Positions 8,442-17,798 of a stretch of DNA of 64,000 nucleotides are shown piece after piece. Every line of letters begins with the position of its first letter. Position 1 is the first letter of the stretch. The notes beneath the pieces are model-generated. The model worked only from the letters and a program-made list of their open reading frames with translations. It was not told the origin of the DNA and searched no databases. A program made the translations under genes and the position numbers. Source of the stretch: Treponema sp. (GTDB taxonomy: Bacteria > Spirochaetota > Spirochaetia > Treponematales > Treponemataceae); the NCBI GenBank assembly GCA_017464425.1, contig JAFUDX010000025.1, forward strand, positions 186,001 through 250,000. The letters run 5' to 3'.

Positions 8442-11400
8442 ATGAAAGTGATGTGTGCGCATAAATCAAATGCTCTGCTCAGGATGGCTTTTTCTTTCGT
8501 GGCCTTGCTCTCACTCTTTTCCTGCGAATTGTTCAATACAATAGAAGATTCTGATGAAATTTCTCAAAAATCGTTCGGAAACGGCACGGCTTTTCTTTCT
8601 CTTTCGGTCAAAGAAAATTTAGAAAGCCGCACGGCACTTCCTTCGGTCAGCGATATAAATGATTTTACGAGTTTTAAACTGGCGGGAACGGGCGTTGACG
8701 AAAACAGCAATCCGCTTTCACTTTCAGAAGAAACATTCACCTCCTCAGGCGGAAAATCAGCATACGCCACAATGAATGAAGCGCGAATTCCGATTCAAAA
8801 AGGAAAATGGTCATTCACCCTCATCGCGATAAAGGGCGGAGCCAGCTACGGCGGAAGCATTTCTGACATCGACATTGCGGAAGGAACAAATTCGCTCGCA
8901 TTCACGCTTTCGCTCACTTCATTTGACACAACGAGCGGCACAGGCGACATCAGCGTCACGCTTTCGTATCCCGCTGAATATGTCGCGCATGTGACGGCGG
9001 GATTGTACACCACGGGCGGGGTTCTCGTCTCAGGCTACACTGACGAGAGTGTTTCTGCGGACGGCACGGCAGTTTTTGAAAAATCAGGGGTAAGTTCGGG
9101 GCAGTACATCATCGTTTTTAAATTCTTTGCAGAAAATGATGTTCCGCTCTATGTGTTCCGGGAATACGCGCAGGTTGCAAAAGACCTTGTGAGTATCTCA
9201 AAGCGCATGATTGAGAATATGGAAAGCCCCTACTCCATCACTTACAACATGAATTCAGGAACTCTTGCGGGGGGAGCGACTGCGCCAGCCACTTATTCAA
9301 GAAGGAGCGGCGACATCACGCTTCCGATTCTGGTGAGAACGGGCTATCTGTTCGGTGGCTGGTACACGGATTCCCACTTTGCGGATTCTGCAAAAATCAC
9401 GACGATTGCAAGCGGAAGCACGGGAAACTATGTTCTCTACGCAAAATGGATTCCCATCACCTACACGATAAAATTTGACGCGAACGCAAATGACGGCACG
9501 ACGGGAACGCTTTCAGGCACAACAGCAGATTTGCTCGCCACTTACGACAAAACGGACGCGCTCACCACAAACGGCTACTCACGGAACGGATATGCATTCG
9601 TCAAATGGAATTCAAAAGAAGACGGAACTGGCAGGGATTTTTTGAACGCGGCAAGTGCGGTATGGAATCTTTCGAGCGAGCAAGGAGGTGAAGTCACGCT
9701 ATACGCGCAATGGAAAGTGGCGGATGCCCGATACACCGTGCGGCATTTCTTGCAGAACATTTACGATGACAGTTACACCGAAGATGAAAGCGCGGCGCAA
9801 AATGAAGGCGGCGTAACGGACGAAGAAACGGCAGTCGCGGCAAAAACGACCTACACAGGTTTCACGCCGCAGGCAGTGACACAGCAGATAGTAAAAAGCG
9901 ATGACAGCACGGTCGTAAATGTGTACTACGACCGAAATTCCTACACACTTAGCTTTGAGCCGAACGCCACGCTTTTGAGCGGGGCAGCAGACACGAGCGT
10001 TTCTTCGATTCCCGCATCAGAAACACGAAAATATCAGTCAGAAAAGGCGATTTCGGAAGCTATTCCCACGCGCACGGGATATGTGTTTGCCTCATGGAAC
10101 ACGCAGAGCAACGGAGGCGGAACTCGCTATGCGGCGGGCAGTTCGCTCACCATGGCAGAAGCGGGCGACACGACGCTCTATGCCGAATGGACGGCGAATC
10201 AGTACACGGTGAAGTTTGACGGAAACGGCGGAACAACAACAAGCGGAGAAGCCGAAACGATACAGGTAATGCGCTATGACCATGCGGCAATTCTTTCAGA
10301 AAACACATTCCGACTTACCGGCTACGCATTTGATGGCTGGGCGCAATATGCTGACGGCACCGGCTCTTCATGGCAAAATCACGCTGAGGTCGTAAATCTT
10401 ACGGCTGAAAACGGCGGAACCGTCACGCTCTTCGCCAAATGGAAGGAAGCGGAGACAACATACACGGTGGAGCATTACAAGCAGAATGCAAGCGGCTCTG
10501 GTTATACAATCGTTACGGCTGACACCGAAACAAAGGGCGGAAAAACAGGCGAAGACACGGCGGCTGTTGCACGGACATACGAAGGCTTTACCGTTCAGAC
10601 ATTCGCCCAAAAGAAAATCGAGAATAACGGAAGCACGCTCGTAAAAATCTACTACGACCGTTCTGCCTACACGCTTTCATTCGATAAAACGGCGGGAAGC
10701 GGAACGATGGCAAGCCAAACCTTCTACAACGGCATTCTTCAGGCACTGAACGCAAATCAGTTCACGCGCACGGGCTACAGTTTTGACGGCTGGGCAACTG
10801 AAAGCAGCGGCGTATCAGTGTATCTTGACGGGGCAGATTATGCGATTGGCGCGGCAAATGCAACGCTCTATGCCAGCTGGAAGGCAAACAATTACACTGT
10901 CACACTCAGTGCGGCTGGCGCGACAACAGCGGGAACGGGAAGCGTCACGGTGGCTTTTGACAGTGCGCTGTCCGCGATTCCTACGCTCCCACGCAGAGAA
11001 GGATACAGTTTCGCGGGCTACTTCGCCGAAGCGAACGGCATGGGTTCCCAGTATTACTCGGCAGCAGGGGAAAGCATGCGCTCGTGGGATATTCCTGCAA
11101 ACACAACGCTTTACGCACACTGGGTCGAATCAAACGACACAACATACACGGTAAAGCATTTCTGGCAGAACACCACGGGCAACAGCAATACAGACTACAC
11201 GCTCCACGAAACGGAATCGCGTTCGGGAACAACGGGGCAGAGCACAGCGGCAACGGCAAAATCGTACACAGGATTCAACACGCCAACAGTCACACAAGCG
11301 ACAATCGCCGCCGACGGAAGCGCGGTCGTTGAAATCCGCTATGAGCGCAAAACTTTCACCGTCACCTACACGGCGGGAAGCGGAATCACGAGCGGGGTTT

Positions 11401-11876
11401 CAGGCATTCCTGCCGCACAGACTTTCCGCTACGGGCAATCAGTCACGGTGGCAACTGCGACACCTGCACGAAGCGGCTACACCTTCAACGGCTGGACGCT
11501 CGGAAGCGACACGGCGAGCATCTATCACGCGGGCGACACTGTTTCAAACGGAATCGCGGCAAACCTCACGCTCACGGCGAATTGGACGAAAGCAGGGGCA
11601 ATTTCAATCGGCATACAGAACGCTGACCTTGTTTCTGCGAGCAAGTCAACGAACGGAAAGACAGTCACGCTCACGCTCGAAGGAGCAAGCGCATTGTACG
11701 ACACAGCCACGCTCATAGACGGAACTCAGGCAACGAGCAAAACGGGAGTCTCAATCAACGGAAACCAGCTTGTCTGCGACACGACGACTTGGGTGGCTGG
11801 CACCTACGAAGTGACGCTTTTCGGAGTTGTGAACGGAATTCCACAGGACGCAAAGGCAAGTATCACGGTGGAATAA
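8442..11876 (+). CDS. Listeria-Bacteroides repeat lipoprotein 2 (large)
   Basis: Predicted 1144-residue surface lipoprotein. The signal peptide has lipobox LFSC (Cys near 28). A beta-rich N-terminal region (about 40-260) contains the element LYTTGGVLVSGYTDESV, homologous to LYALDG segments in lipoproteins 3 and 4. About eight Flg_new-type units follow (each ending in LYAQW, LYAEW, LFAKW, LYASW and the like), alternating with three longer units of the TVEHYKQN / TVRHFLQN / TVKHFWQN type. The C-terminal ~90 residues match lipoprotein 1. GGGAG precedes the ATG, and only 10 bp separate it from gene 1. Internal repeats and similarity to its neighbours make recombination likely. Confidence 0.85.
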   Translation: MKVMCAHKSNALLRMAFSFVALLSLFSCELFNTIEDSDEISQKSFGNGTAFLSLSVKENLESRTALPSVSDINDFTSFKLAGTGVDENSNPLSLSEETFTSSGGKSAYATMNEARIPIQKGKWSFTLIAIKGGASYGGSISDIDIAEGTNSLAFTLSLTSFDTTSGTGDISVTLSYPAEYVAHVTAGLYTTGGVLVSGYTDESVSADGTAVFEKSGVSSGQYIIVFKFFAENDVPLYVFREYAQVAKDLVSISKRMIENMESPYSITYNMNSGTLAGGATAPATYSRRSGDITLPILVRTGYLFGGWYTDSHFADSAKITTIASGSTGNYVLYAKWIPITYTIKFDANANDGTTGTLSGTTADLLATYDKTDALTTNGYSRNGYAFVKWNSKEDGTGRDFLNAASAVWNLSSEQGGEVTLYAQWKVADARYTVRHFLQNIYDDSYTEDESAAQNEGGVTDEETAVAAKTTYTGFTPQAVTQQIVKSDDSTVVNVYYDRNSYTLSFEPNATLLSGAADTSVSSIPASETRKYQSEKAISEAIPTRTGYVFASWNTQSNGGGTRYAAGSSLTMAEAGDTTLYAEWTANQYTVKFDGNGGTTTSGEAETIQVMRYDHAAILSENTFRLTGYAFDGWAQYADGTGSSWQNHAEVVNLTAENGGTVTLFAKWKEAETTYTVEHYKQNASGSGYTIVTADTETKGGKTGEDTAAVARTYEGFTVQTFAQKKIENNGSTLVKIYYDRSAYTLSFDKTAGSGTMASQTFYNGILQALNANQFTRTGYSFDGWATESSGVSVYLDGADYAIGAANATLYASWKANNYTVTLSAAGATTAGTGSVTVAFDSALSAIPTLPRREGYSFAGYFAEANGMGSQYYSAAGESMRSWDIPANTTLYAHWVESNDTTYTVKHFWQNTTGNSNTDYTLHETESRSGTTGQSTAATAKSYTGFNTPTVTQATIAADGSAVVEIRYERKTFTVTYTAGSGITSGVSGIPAAQTFRYGQSVTVATATPARSGYTFNGWTLGSDTASIYHAGDTVSNGIAANLTLTANWTKAGAISIGIQNADLVSASKSTNGKTVTLTLEGASALYDTATLIDGTQATSKTGVSINGNQLVCDTTTWVAGTYEVTLFGVVNGIPQDAKASITVE

Positions 11877-11885
11877 GGAATGCCT

Positions 11886-14800
11886 ATGAAGCGAAAGAAT
11901 GAAAAATTCCGATTTCTCGCATTTTTCAGCACTTTTTTCGCCGCACTCTCTTTCATTGGTTGTCCTCTGCTTGACAGTTCAGACGATGAAGAAGTCATCA
12001 CAAATGAAATTACGGTGGAAGTAAGTGATTCGCAAAATAATGGCGCTTCGGCAGACGAAACAGAAAACTCCGCACCGCTACAGGCAACTAGCCAACAAGG
12101 TGACATCACTCACATCGCCTATCTCTCGATTTCAGTAAAAGATGAGGACGGAAATCCGCTCACTGAAAGCACGGCTTCTGTTTCGAGCGAAAGTTCTTCG
12201 GCACGGGTCGCGCTCCCCCTTGTAAGCACGCTGACTGAATTCACCTCGTTCACTTTGAACGGAAGCACGGACGACGGCTTTAGCTGGCAGAATTTGTGGA
12301 AATCAGACGGCACATCTTCGGTCACTGCGCTTTCACAACTGAATTCGGCACTCATTCCCGTTTCGGAAGGATTTTGGACATTCAAACTCATCGCACAAAA
12401 AGGCGGAGTTGTCTACACGGCTCAGATTATGCGGCAAGAAATCGTCGCCTCGTTTTCAAACAACCTTTCCTTCTTGCTCACGCTCTCAAAAATCGGCGCG
12501 GACGAAGAAAATTCGACGGGCGGCGTAAAAGTGAGCGTTTCCTATCCCACGGCGGGCGTTTCAAAAGTGACGGCAGGATTGTATGCGCTTGACGGCACGG
12601 AAGTTTTTGCAGAAGAATCGGCGACTACAAGCAACGGAAAGGCGACTTACGAAAAATCGGGAATCACCGCGGGAACATACGCAGTCACATTCAGATTCTA
12701 CACGACCGATTCGTCTTCGGGAGAAGAGATTCTTATCGGCACCTGGACTGAGTACGCGGGAATCGCATCGGGAGTCACAAGCACTTCAACCGACACGGGA
12801 AAAAACAGCATTTCCGCATTCGACCAGACTTATGCCATCACCTACAACTGGAACGGCGGCGGACTTGCGACAGGAAGCACCGCACAGGCGGCTTACACTC
12901 GGCACGGCGAGGCACATCTTCCCACGGGCGGAGAAACGGCAAAAAACGGCTACACATTCTCTGGCTGGTACGGCAATGCTTCTTTTTCAGGGGAAGAAAT
13001 CACAGAAATTTCTTCGGACACGGCGGGCAACAAATCTTTTTGGGCAAAATGGAACGCAAATTCGTATACCATTCGCTATCACAAAAACACTTCCGCTTCC
13101 GACACAGCTTCTGCAAGCGAAGCCTTCACCTACGACAAAACGCAATCTCTTTCAACGCTCAGTTCTCTCGGCTGGACGCGCACGGACGCAAGTTTTGTCG
13201 GATGGGCGACTTCATCTTCGGGAACAGCGGTTTCTTCATCAAACGGAATAACGCTCACCGATGGTGCAAACGGAGTGCTGAATCTGACGGAAATCCCCGA
13301 CGGCACGGTAGACTTGTACGCGGTCTGGAAATACACGGTCACTTTCGCTGGAAACAAAGGCGCGTCGCATACCACGGCGGTTACGGGAAGCGTTTCCTCT
13401 CAGAGCGTCACGGGCTACGGCACAAATCTTACGGTCGCCGCAAACGGATTTACGCACACTGGCTACACATTCTCAGGCTGGAACAGCAAGGCAGACGGCA
13501 CGGGAACGACATACACTGCGGGCACGGCGTACACCTTCAGCGCGAACACCACGCTCTATGCTCAGTGGAATCTTAACACCTATACGATTACCTACAATCT
13601 CAACAGCGGAACAAACGCAAGCACGAACCCTGCCACCTACACGGCAGAAACGGCGACAATCACGCTCGCAAATCCGACCCGCATAGGCTACGCTTTCGCG
13701 GGCTGGTACACGGGAAGCAGTTTTGTCACACAGAAAACGCAGATTGCACGGGGAAGCGCGGGCAGTGTGACGCTTTACGCCAAGTGGACGGCAAAGACCT
13801 ACACCGTCACCTTGAACGCAAACGGCGGCACGGGCGGCTCAACGAGCGTCACGGCGACTTATAACAGTGCGATGCCAGCGCTAACTTCCCCAACGCGCAC
13901 TGGCTACACATTCCAAGGCTACTACGATACGAGCGCGGCAACAGGTGGCACGCAATACTACACCAAGGAAAAGATGAGCGCAACGACCTACACCACCGAC
14001 GGCACAAAAACGCTCTATGCACGCTGGACGGCGAACACCTACACCGTCACGATTTCAACTGGCTGGGCAAAGGGCGAGACCACCACCACGACCGTCACGG
14101 CGACCTACGATAGCGCACTGCCAATGCTCACGACGACAAATCCGCCGTCAAATCACCCGGCAGCTCTCGGAAGTTTTGCGCGAAGCGGCTACACGCTGAA
14201 CGGATTCTACGATGCGGCAAGCGGCGGCACCAAATACTACAACGCGGACGGCACGAGCGCAAAAACATGGAACAAGGCGACAGATACAACGCTCTACGCG
14301 CAGTGGTCGGCACTCGGCGTAGTGCTCACGGAAGGAAGCACATCTGGCATGGGCTTAGTGGACGCAATCTATGTGTTCAGTCAGGATTTGTCATTTACCA
14401 CAAGCACGTCGGGCGACTCTGGCATTACGATTGGGGCAAGCAGCGTGTCGTTCTATATAGAAGAAGGCGTTACCGTCACGGCGACCGGAGCGGCAGGAAA
14501 TGCTACGCTTGGCGGCGGCGCGGGAATCCATGTTCCGAACGGCCGAACACTGAATATTTATGGCTACGGCACGCTGAACGCCACGGGTGGAAAGGGCGGA
14601 AACGCGACCAACGGCGGAAACAACAAGAAAACCGCATACATCACCAAGCAGTCAAGTGGCGATGCGTCGCAGTCTGGCGGCGGTGGAGACGGAGGCACTG
14701 GAGCTGGTGGCGGAGGCGCGGGAATCGGCACACCGGGCGCAAACGGCGGCGGTGGCGGAACAGGCGGAACGCCCGCATACACAGGCGACATCAATGGTGA

Positions 14801-15314
14801 TGCGTCCGGCGGAAGTGGCGCGACAGGTTCTGATGGCGGGTCTGGCGCGTCATGCGGTACGATAAAAAATCAATCTACGCTCACGGTGAACGCTACAGCT
14901 GGTGGCGGCGGAAGCGCAGGAAGCGGCGGCGTATTGCAGTCAGGCGAAACAGGCTGTCAAGGAAGCAATCCCACGCCTAATTATGGCGCAAGCGACTCAG
15001 GCTCTGGCTGGGGCAGCAACTTCTCTGCGGGATTCGGCGGAACTGGCGGTGGCGGTGGAGCTGGCACGGCGGGAGCTGCCATCGGCACGGGCGGTGCTGG
15101 TGGTGGCGGAGGAGGCGGTGGCGGTGCTGGCGGCATCGACAAAGCGAGCGGAAGCCGAAAGTGGCGCAACGGCTACGCGGGAAGCGGCGGCTCTTCGGGC
15201 GGTGGCGACGGCACCCACAAAGACGACAACGGAGACCTCGGCACCCAAGGTCGCGGCGGCGCGGGCGGCGCACAAGGCACCGGCGGCGTTGCGGCAAGCG
15301 TAGGCTCGCTGTAG
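11886..15314 (+). CDS. Listeria-Bacteroides repeat lipoprotein 3 with glycine-rich C-terminus
   Basis: Predicted surface lipoprotein, about 1142 residues. The signal peptide ends SFIGC. The ATG at 11886 has AAGGA 6 nt upstream; an in-frame ATG at 11880 abuts that sequence and is less likely. The N-terminal domain (about 60-310) is shared with lipoprotein 4. About eight Flg_new units follow (LYAQW, LYAKW, LYARW endings). After residue ~810 a domain with VTATGAAG and GIHVPNGRTLNIYG leads into ~250 residues of GGxGG-type sequence. That composition resembles polyglycine-II glycine-rich domains, but this is only an analogy. It ends the operon from box B. No T-run terminator follows; the antisense-RNA promoter starts 31 bp later. 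Confidence 0.85.
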   Translation: MKRKNEKFRFLAFFSTFFAALSFIGCPLLDSSDDEEVITNEITVEVSDSQNNGASADETENSAPLQATSQQGDITHIAYLSISVKDEDGNPLTESTASVSSESSSARVALPLVSTLTEFTSFTLNGSTDDGFSWQNLWKSDGTSSVTALSQLNSALIPVSEGFWTFKLIAQKGGVVYTAQIMRQEIVASFSNNLSFLLTLSKIGADEENSTGGVKVSVSYPTAGVSKVTAGLYALDGTEVFAEESATTSNGKATYEKSGITAGTYAVTFRFYTTDSSSGEEILIGTWTEYAGIASGVTSTSTDTGKNSISAFDQTYAITYNWNGGGLATGSTAQAAYTRHGEAHLPTGGETAKNGYTFSGWYGNASFSGEEITEISSDTAGNKSFWAKWNANSYTIRYHKNTSASDTASASEAFTYDKTQSLSTLSSLGWTRTDASFVGWATSSSGTAVSSSNGITLTDGANGVLNLTEIPDGTVDLYAVWKYTVTFAGNKGASHTTAVTGSVSSQSVTGYGTNLTVAANGFTHTGYTFSGWNSKADGTGTTYTAGTAYTFSANTTLYAQWNLNTYTITYNLNSGTNASTNPATYTAETATITLANPTRIGYAFAGWYTGSSFVTQKTQIARGSAGSVTLYAKWTAKTYTVTLNANGGTGGSTSVTATYNSAMPALTSPTRTGYTFQGYYDTSAATGGTQYYTKEKMSATTYTTDGTKTLYARWTANTYTVTISTGWAKGETTTTTVTATYDSALPMLTTTNPPSNHPAALGSFARSGYTLNGFYDAASGGTKYYNADGTSAKTWNKATDTTLYAQWSALGVVLTEGSTSGMGLVDAIYVFSQDLSFTTSTSGDSGITIGASSVSFYIEEGVTVTATGAAGNATLGGGAGIHVPNGRTLNIYGYGTLNATGGKGGNATNGGNNKKTAYITKQSSGDASQSGGGGDGGTGAGGGGAGIGTPGANGGGGGTGGTPAYTGDINGDASGGSGATGSDGGSGASCGTIKNQSTLTVNATAGGGGSAGSGGVLQSGETGCQGSNPTPNYGASDSGSGWGSNFSAGFGGTGGGGGAGTAGAAIGTGGAGGGGGGGGGAGGIDKASGSRKWRNGYAGSGGSSGGGDGTHKDDNGDLGTQGRGGAGGAQGTGGVAASVGSL

Positions 15315-15345
15315 GGGGGGTGATTCTTGTAAAGCGAATTCTCGC

Positions 15346-15374
15346 TTGACGGCAGGGGGAAAATGAGCTATATT
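15346..15374 (+). promoter_or_regulatory. Promoter of the antitoxin-like RNA
   Basis: TTGACG (15346-15351), 17-bp spacer, TATATT (15369-15374): near-consensus sigma-70. The -35 overlaps the right arm of an inverted repeat, AAGCGA-N4-TCGCTT (15332-15347). Confidence 0.82.
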
Positions 15375-15380
15375 ATTTAA

Positions 15381-15472
15381 AGAGAGGAGCACCACGGCAG
15401 TGTGGCTGAACCTCCGTAGCTTTTAGGAAAAGCCTACAGCGAGATTGCTATTACCTGTAGGCTTTCTTTTTT
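15381..15472 (+). ncRNA. Putative antitoxin small RNA of a type I toxin-antitoxin locus
   Basis: A strong promoter and a strong terminator bracket about 92 nt with no open frame. The RNA is convergent with the 39-residue toxin gene and overlaps its 3' end. Its 5' part carries GGCTGAACCTCCG (15404-15416), identical to a segment of the toxin mRNA leader (minus strand of 15622-15634). The CCTCC in it can pair with the toxin Shine-Dalgarno GAGGAGG. The layout resembles TxpA-RatA and BsrG-SR4, where the RNAs converge at their 3' ends. Function is inferred from arrangement only. Confidence 0.65.
15429..15472. terminator. Shared terminator between the convergent RNA and toxin genes
   Basis: A perfect 11-bp stem (15429-15439 with 15455-15465) with a 15-nt loop is followed on the plus strand by a T-rich tract (15463-15472). 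On the minus strand only four Ts follow, so termination of the toxin mRNA may be leaky. Confidence 0.85.
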
Positions 15473-15474
15473 AT

Positions 15475-15594
15475 CTACTCGCTTTTATCGTCTTTTTTGT
15501 CGAGTGCCGTGCATACTGCAAGAACAAACGATGCAACCGTAACAATCGCTGTCACGACCGCACAAAGAAGCATAATGCTTTCGTATCCTGTCAT
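15475..15594 (-). CDS. Small hydrophobic holin-like toxin (39 residues)
   Basis: This short gene encodes one membrane helix (about residues 7-30, rich in Val, Ala, Leu) and a charged tail LDKKDDKSE. The start MTGYESIMLL resembles the 'putative holin-like toxin' family of type I systems, which depolarise the membrane when overproduced. GAGGAGG (15602-15608) lies 7 nt before the ATG, and a consensus promoter is at 15663-15691. In the ~60-nt leader, ACCTCCG can pair with that GAGGAGG and hide it. A plus-strand RNA converges on the gene. The peptide might instead be another single-pass membrane peptide; toxicity is not shown. Confidence 0.72.
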   Translation of the reverse strand: MTGYESIMLLCAVVTAIVTVASFVLAVCTALDKKDDKSE

Positions 15595-15662
15595 AAGCAG
15601 GCCTCCTCGTTCTAATGAATTCGGAGGTTCAGCCTACCACCACCGTGGTACAGTTCTAACAT

Positions 15663-15691
15663 ACTATATTTATGTAGAATAATCAAGTCAA
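15663..15691 (-). promoter_or_regulatory. Promoter of the toxin gene
   Basis: On the minus strand TTGACT (15691-15686), 17-bp spacer, TATAGT (15668-15663). The predicted start is near 15656, giving a leader of about 60 nt. Confidence 0.82.
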
Positions 15692-15728
15692 AATCCTAAA
15701 CACATATTCTCTGTAAATCAATGCCCCC

Positions 15729-16991
15729 TCACCCCAGCGGCACAATCATCTGCGTGATGAATTCGTTTCCGTTTTGGGTAAAGCCTGCCATGCCGCCGCA
15801 TTTTTCGAGCACGCCGAGCATACTGCTCACGCCGATTCCGCCGCCTTTTTTGTCGCTTTGGGGAATCTCGTTTTTAAAACGGACTGTGCCTGAGACGGAA
15901 TTGCGCACGGAGACATACAGTTTTTGGTGGTGGACTTGCGCTTTTACAGTAAGAGCGGCATTCTCATTTTTCGCTTTCAGGCATGCGTGATAGGAATTTT
16001 CCAAAAGATTTCCGAACAGCACGGTCGTGTCGGTGAGCGAAAGCGGCAGATTCTCCGGAATGACGGCGGCGCAGGTAAAGGCAATCTTGTTTTCCGCACA
16101 ACGGGCAGCGGTACGGCGAAGCAGCGCGTTCGCAATCGGGTTAGCGCAAAAATCAACGAAAATAGTCTCATCAAGTGATTTTTCGTACTGCTCAAGGTAT
16201 GAGCGGATTCCTTCTGTGTCGTTCTTTTCAAGATAGTCCAAAAGCACGCGGTTGTGGTGTCGGAGGTCATGGCGGTTCTTCTTCGCAAGCTCGACAAACT
16301 GCTCTTCCGAGTCGAGTTCAAATTGCAAAAGCCCAATCCGCTCGTTCAAGATTCGCTGGTCGCTTTCAGAATTCAAAAATGCCATCATCTGAATGATAAC
16401 AACATACGCGCTTATGACGATGATAAGAATGCTTGCGGAAATAAGATAATCCCACACGGTATCAGCGCGATTCAGCATGATAAGATGCGTCATCGAAAAA
16501 GTAACGCAGAAAATGACGGGAACTGAAAAAAAGCAAAGCTGAATCCACCGCTTGCTGGAAATATGCTCAGTCGCTTTTTCAAAAATCGCCCTTCCCTTTT
16601 TTACCCAGAACAGCATCAGAAGCGCGTACATCGTCATGCGAATCGGCGAATAGGGAATGTAACTGTAGGCGGCAGGGAGAAATTCAAAGCACGCGTCACA
16701 GGGAATCATCGTCACATAAAAATAGATGCCGTAGGCGGTCATCATGAATACTTTTTTCGCAAAAAATCCCGACGAGTCGAGCGCAAAAACGGCAATCATC
16801 AAAAGCGTGTCAAAATTCGTGATGAACCAATAGAGATTCTGCTGTTTGTGAGTCACCGCAAAAGCGCACAGCCCCACGCACACAAGCCAAAACGCTCCCA
16901 TGCGCAGCGCAGAGACGAGCGAGCCGTTCTTTCGGTCAGAGATGATGAACATGCAGACGGCGTGACACAGATAGGTGCAGGCATTCGTCAA
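15729..16991 (-). CDS. GHKL sensor histidine kinase 2
   Basis: Membrane sensor kinase, presumed partner of LytR2, with which it overlaps. About six membrane helices span residues 1-210. The phosphorylation box RHDLRHH, N box FGNLLENSYHAC and glycine box KGGGIGVSSM are intact, so unlike kinase 1 it should be catalytically competent. The start is uncertain. The frame opens with TTG at 16991, while an ATG at 17015 that matches the first codons of kinase 1 (ATG AAT CTT) is followed by an in-frame TGA. An ATG at 16952 would cut into the first helix. Transcription runs on toward the toxin promoter with no evident terminator. Confidence 0.88.
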   Translation of the reverse strand: MTNACTYLCHAVCMFIISDRKNGSLVSALRMGAFWLVCVGLCAFAVTHKQQNLYWFITNFDTLLMIAVFALDSSGFFAKKVFMMTAYGIYFYVTMIPCDACFEFLPAAYSYIPYSPIRMTMYALLMLFWVKKGRAIFEKATEHISSKRWIQLCFFSVPVIFCVTFSMTHLIMLNRADTVWDYLISASILIIVISAYVVIIQMMAFLNSESDQRILNERIGLLQFELDSEEQFVELAKKNRHDLRHHNRVLLDYLEKNDTEGIRSYLEQYEKSLDETIFVDFCANPIANALLRRTAARCAENKIAFTCAAVIPENLPLSLTDTTVLFGNLLENSYHACLKAKNENAALTVKAQVHHQKLYVSVRNSVSGTVRFKNEIPQSDKKGGGIGVSSMLGVLEKCGGMAGFTQNGNEFITQMIVPLG

Positions 16992-17754
16992 AAGAACAAT
17001 TTTTCAAAGATTCATTTACCCCCCCGTACTTCACAAAAGAATAGTTAAATAACAGAGATTTGAGCTTCCGATAATCGCCCGTTTTGGTGATAATCTGCTT
17101 TCCGTTCTCCATGATGATTTTATTCGGCTCAATGGTGCGCACTTCGTCAAGATTGATGATATAGCCGCGGTACGGCGAAATGAACTGACCTGGCGCAAGT
17201 TCTTCCAGCTCTTCCGAAAAATGCAGGAGCGTCCGCTTCACCTCGACGAATTCTTTTTTCTGCGTGTAGACATAGCGTTTCCGCCCGATACTTTCGATGT
17301 AGATGATGTCGTCTATGCTGACAAAACTGACCGCGCCCATCTCGCCCGTTATGGCAAGTTTTTTTGAGGAATTCTTGAATGCGTCGAAGGCACGGTTTAA
17401 CGCCTCGTTGAAAGCCGAATGAGAAAACGGCTTCACAAGATAATGCACCGCATTGACAGAAAACGCGTCTAGAGCGTGGTCGGTTGATGAAGTGAGAAAA
17501 ATGATTTTGCTCGTATCAGTACGCGCTCGGAGCGTTTTTGCCGCCTCAATGCCGTTTATGCCGGGCATGTAGATGTCCAAAAACACGATGTCAAAAAGGG
17601 CGTTATTGTCAAGCGCGTCAAGGAAATCAAATGCCGATGAGAATTCGTGGATTTCTGCCGAAATGTCGGGATGCTCACGGAAATAGGAAGAAAGAGCGTC
17701 CTTCACACGGTTCCGCTCGGTGGATTCGTCATCGCAAATTGCAAGTTGAATCAT
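16936..17754 (-). CDS. LytTR-family response regulator (LytR2)
   Basis: Response regulator with receiver Asp60 (IVFLDIYMP), acidic Asp8/Asp9 and Lys108 (YLVKPF), and a C-terminal LytTR domain (IESIGRKRYVYTQKK, SPYRGYIINL). It is a close paralogue of LytR1. LytR1 ends about 10 residues after the last conserved block, whereas LytR2 runs ~27 residues further after a G7 tract (17019-17025 on the plus strand as C7). With six Gs it would end at KYGG and be followed directly by ATG of kinase 2. The -10 TATAAT (17760-17765) ends 5 nt before the ATG and no Shine-Dalgarno is seen, so the mRNA may be leaderless. Confidence 0.92.
   Translation of the reverse strand: MIQLAICDDESTERNRVKDALSSYFREHPDISAEIHEFSSAFDFLDALDNNALFDIVFLDIYMPGINGIEAAKTLRARTDTSKIIFLTSSTDHALDAFSVNAVHYLVKPFSHSAFNEALNRAFDAFKNSSKKLAITGEMGAVSFVSIDDIIYIESIGRKRYVYTQKKEFVEVKRTLLHFSEELEELAPGQFISPYRGYIINLDEVRTIEPNKIIMENGKQIITKTGDYRKLKSLLFNYSFVKYGGVNESLKNCSFDECLHLSVSRRLHVHHL
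17019..17025 (-). repeat. G7 homopolymer near the lytR2 3' end
   Basis: Seven Gs on the coding strand just before the expected LytR2 end. Loss of one G makes TAA the next codon. Poly-G tracts are known slippage sites in Treponema pallidum. Confidence 0.85.
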
Positions 17755-17798
17755 ACTCTATTATATGTCGGATTTTTTAGGGAACGCAATGATTTTTT

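Larger units (their letters stand above)
15404..15634. repeat. Long-range inverted repeat flanking the toxin locus
   Basis: GGCTGAACCTCCG (15404-15416) recurs inverted at 15622-15634 (13 of 13). The similarity extends outward through ACCACGG on both sides. Because the two RNAs converge, both begin with nearly the same sequence. Confidence 0.85.

Noticed and set aside
14500..15310. Repetitive G-rich DNA resembling a repeat array or CRISPR
   Set aside because: It is in-frame coding sequence for the glycine-rich tail of lipoprotein 3. Unit length varies and no spacers are present. The same holds for 20450-21320.
15497..15682. Plus-strand open frame of 61 codons in the toxin region
   Set aside because: It has no ribosome-binding site and lies antisense to the toxin gene and its promoter; the composition is not protein-like.
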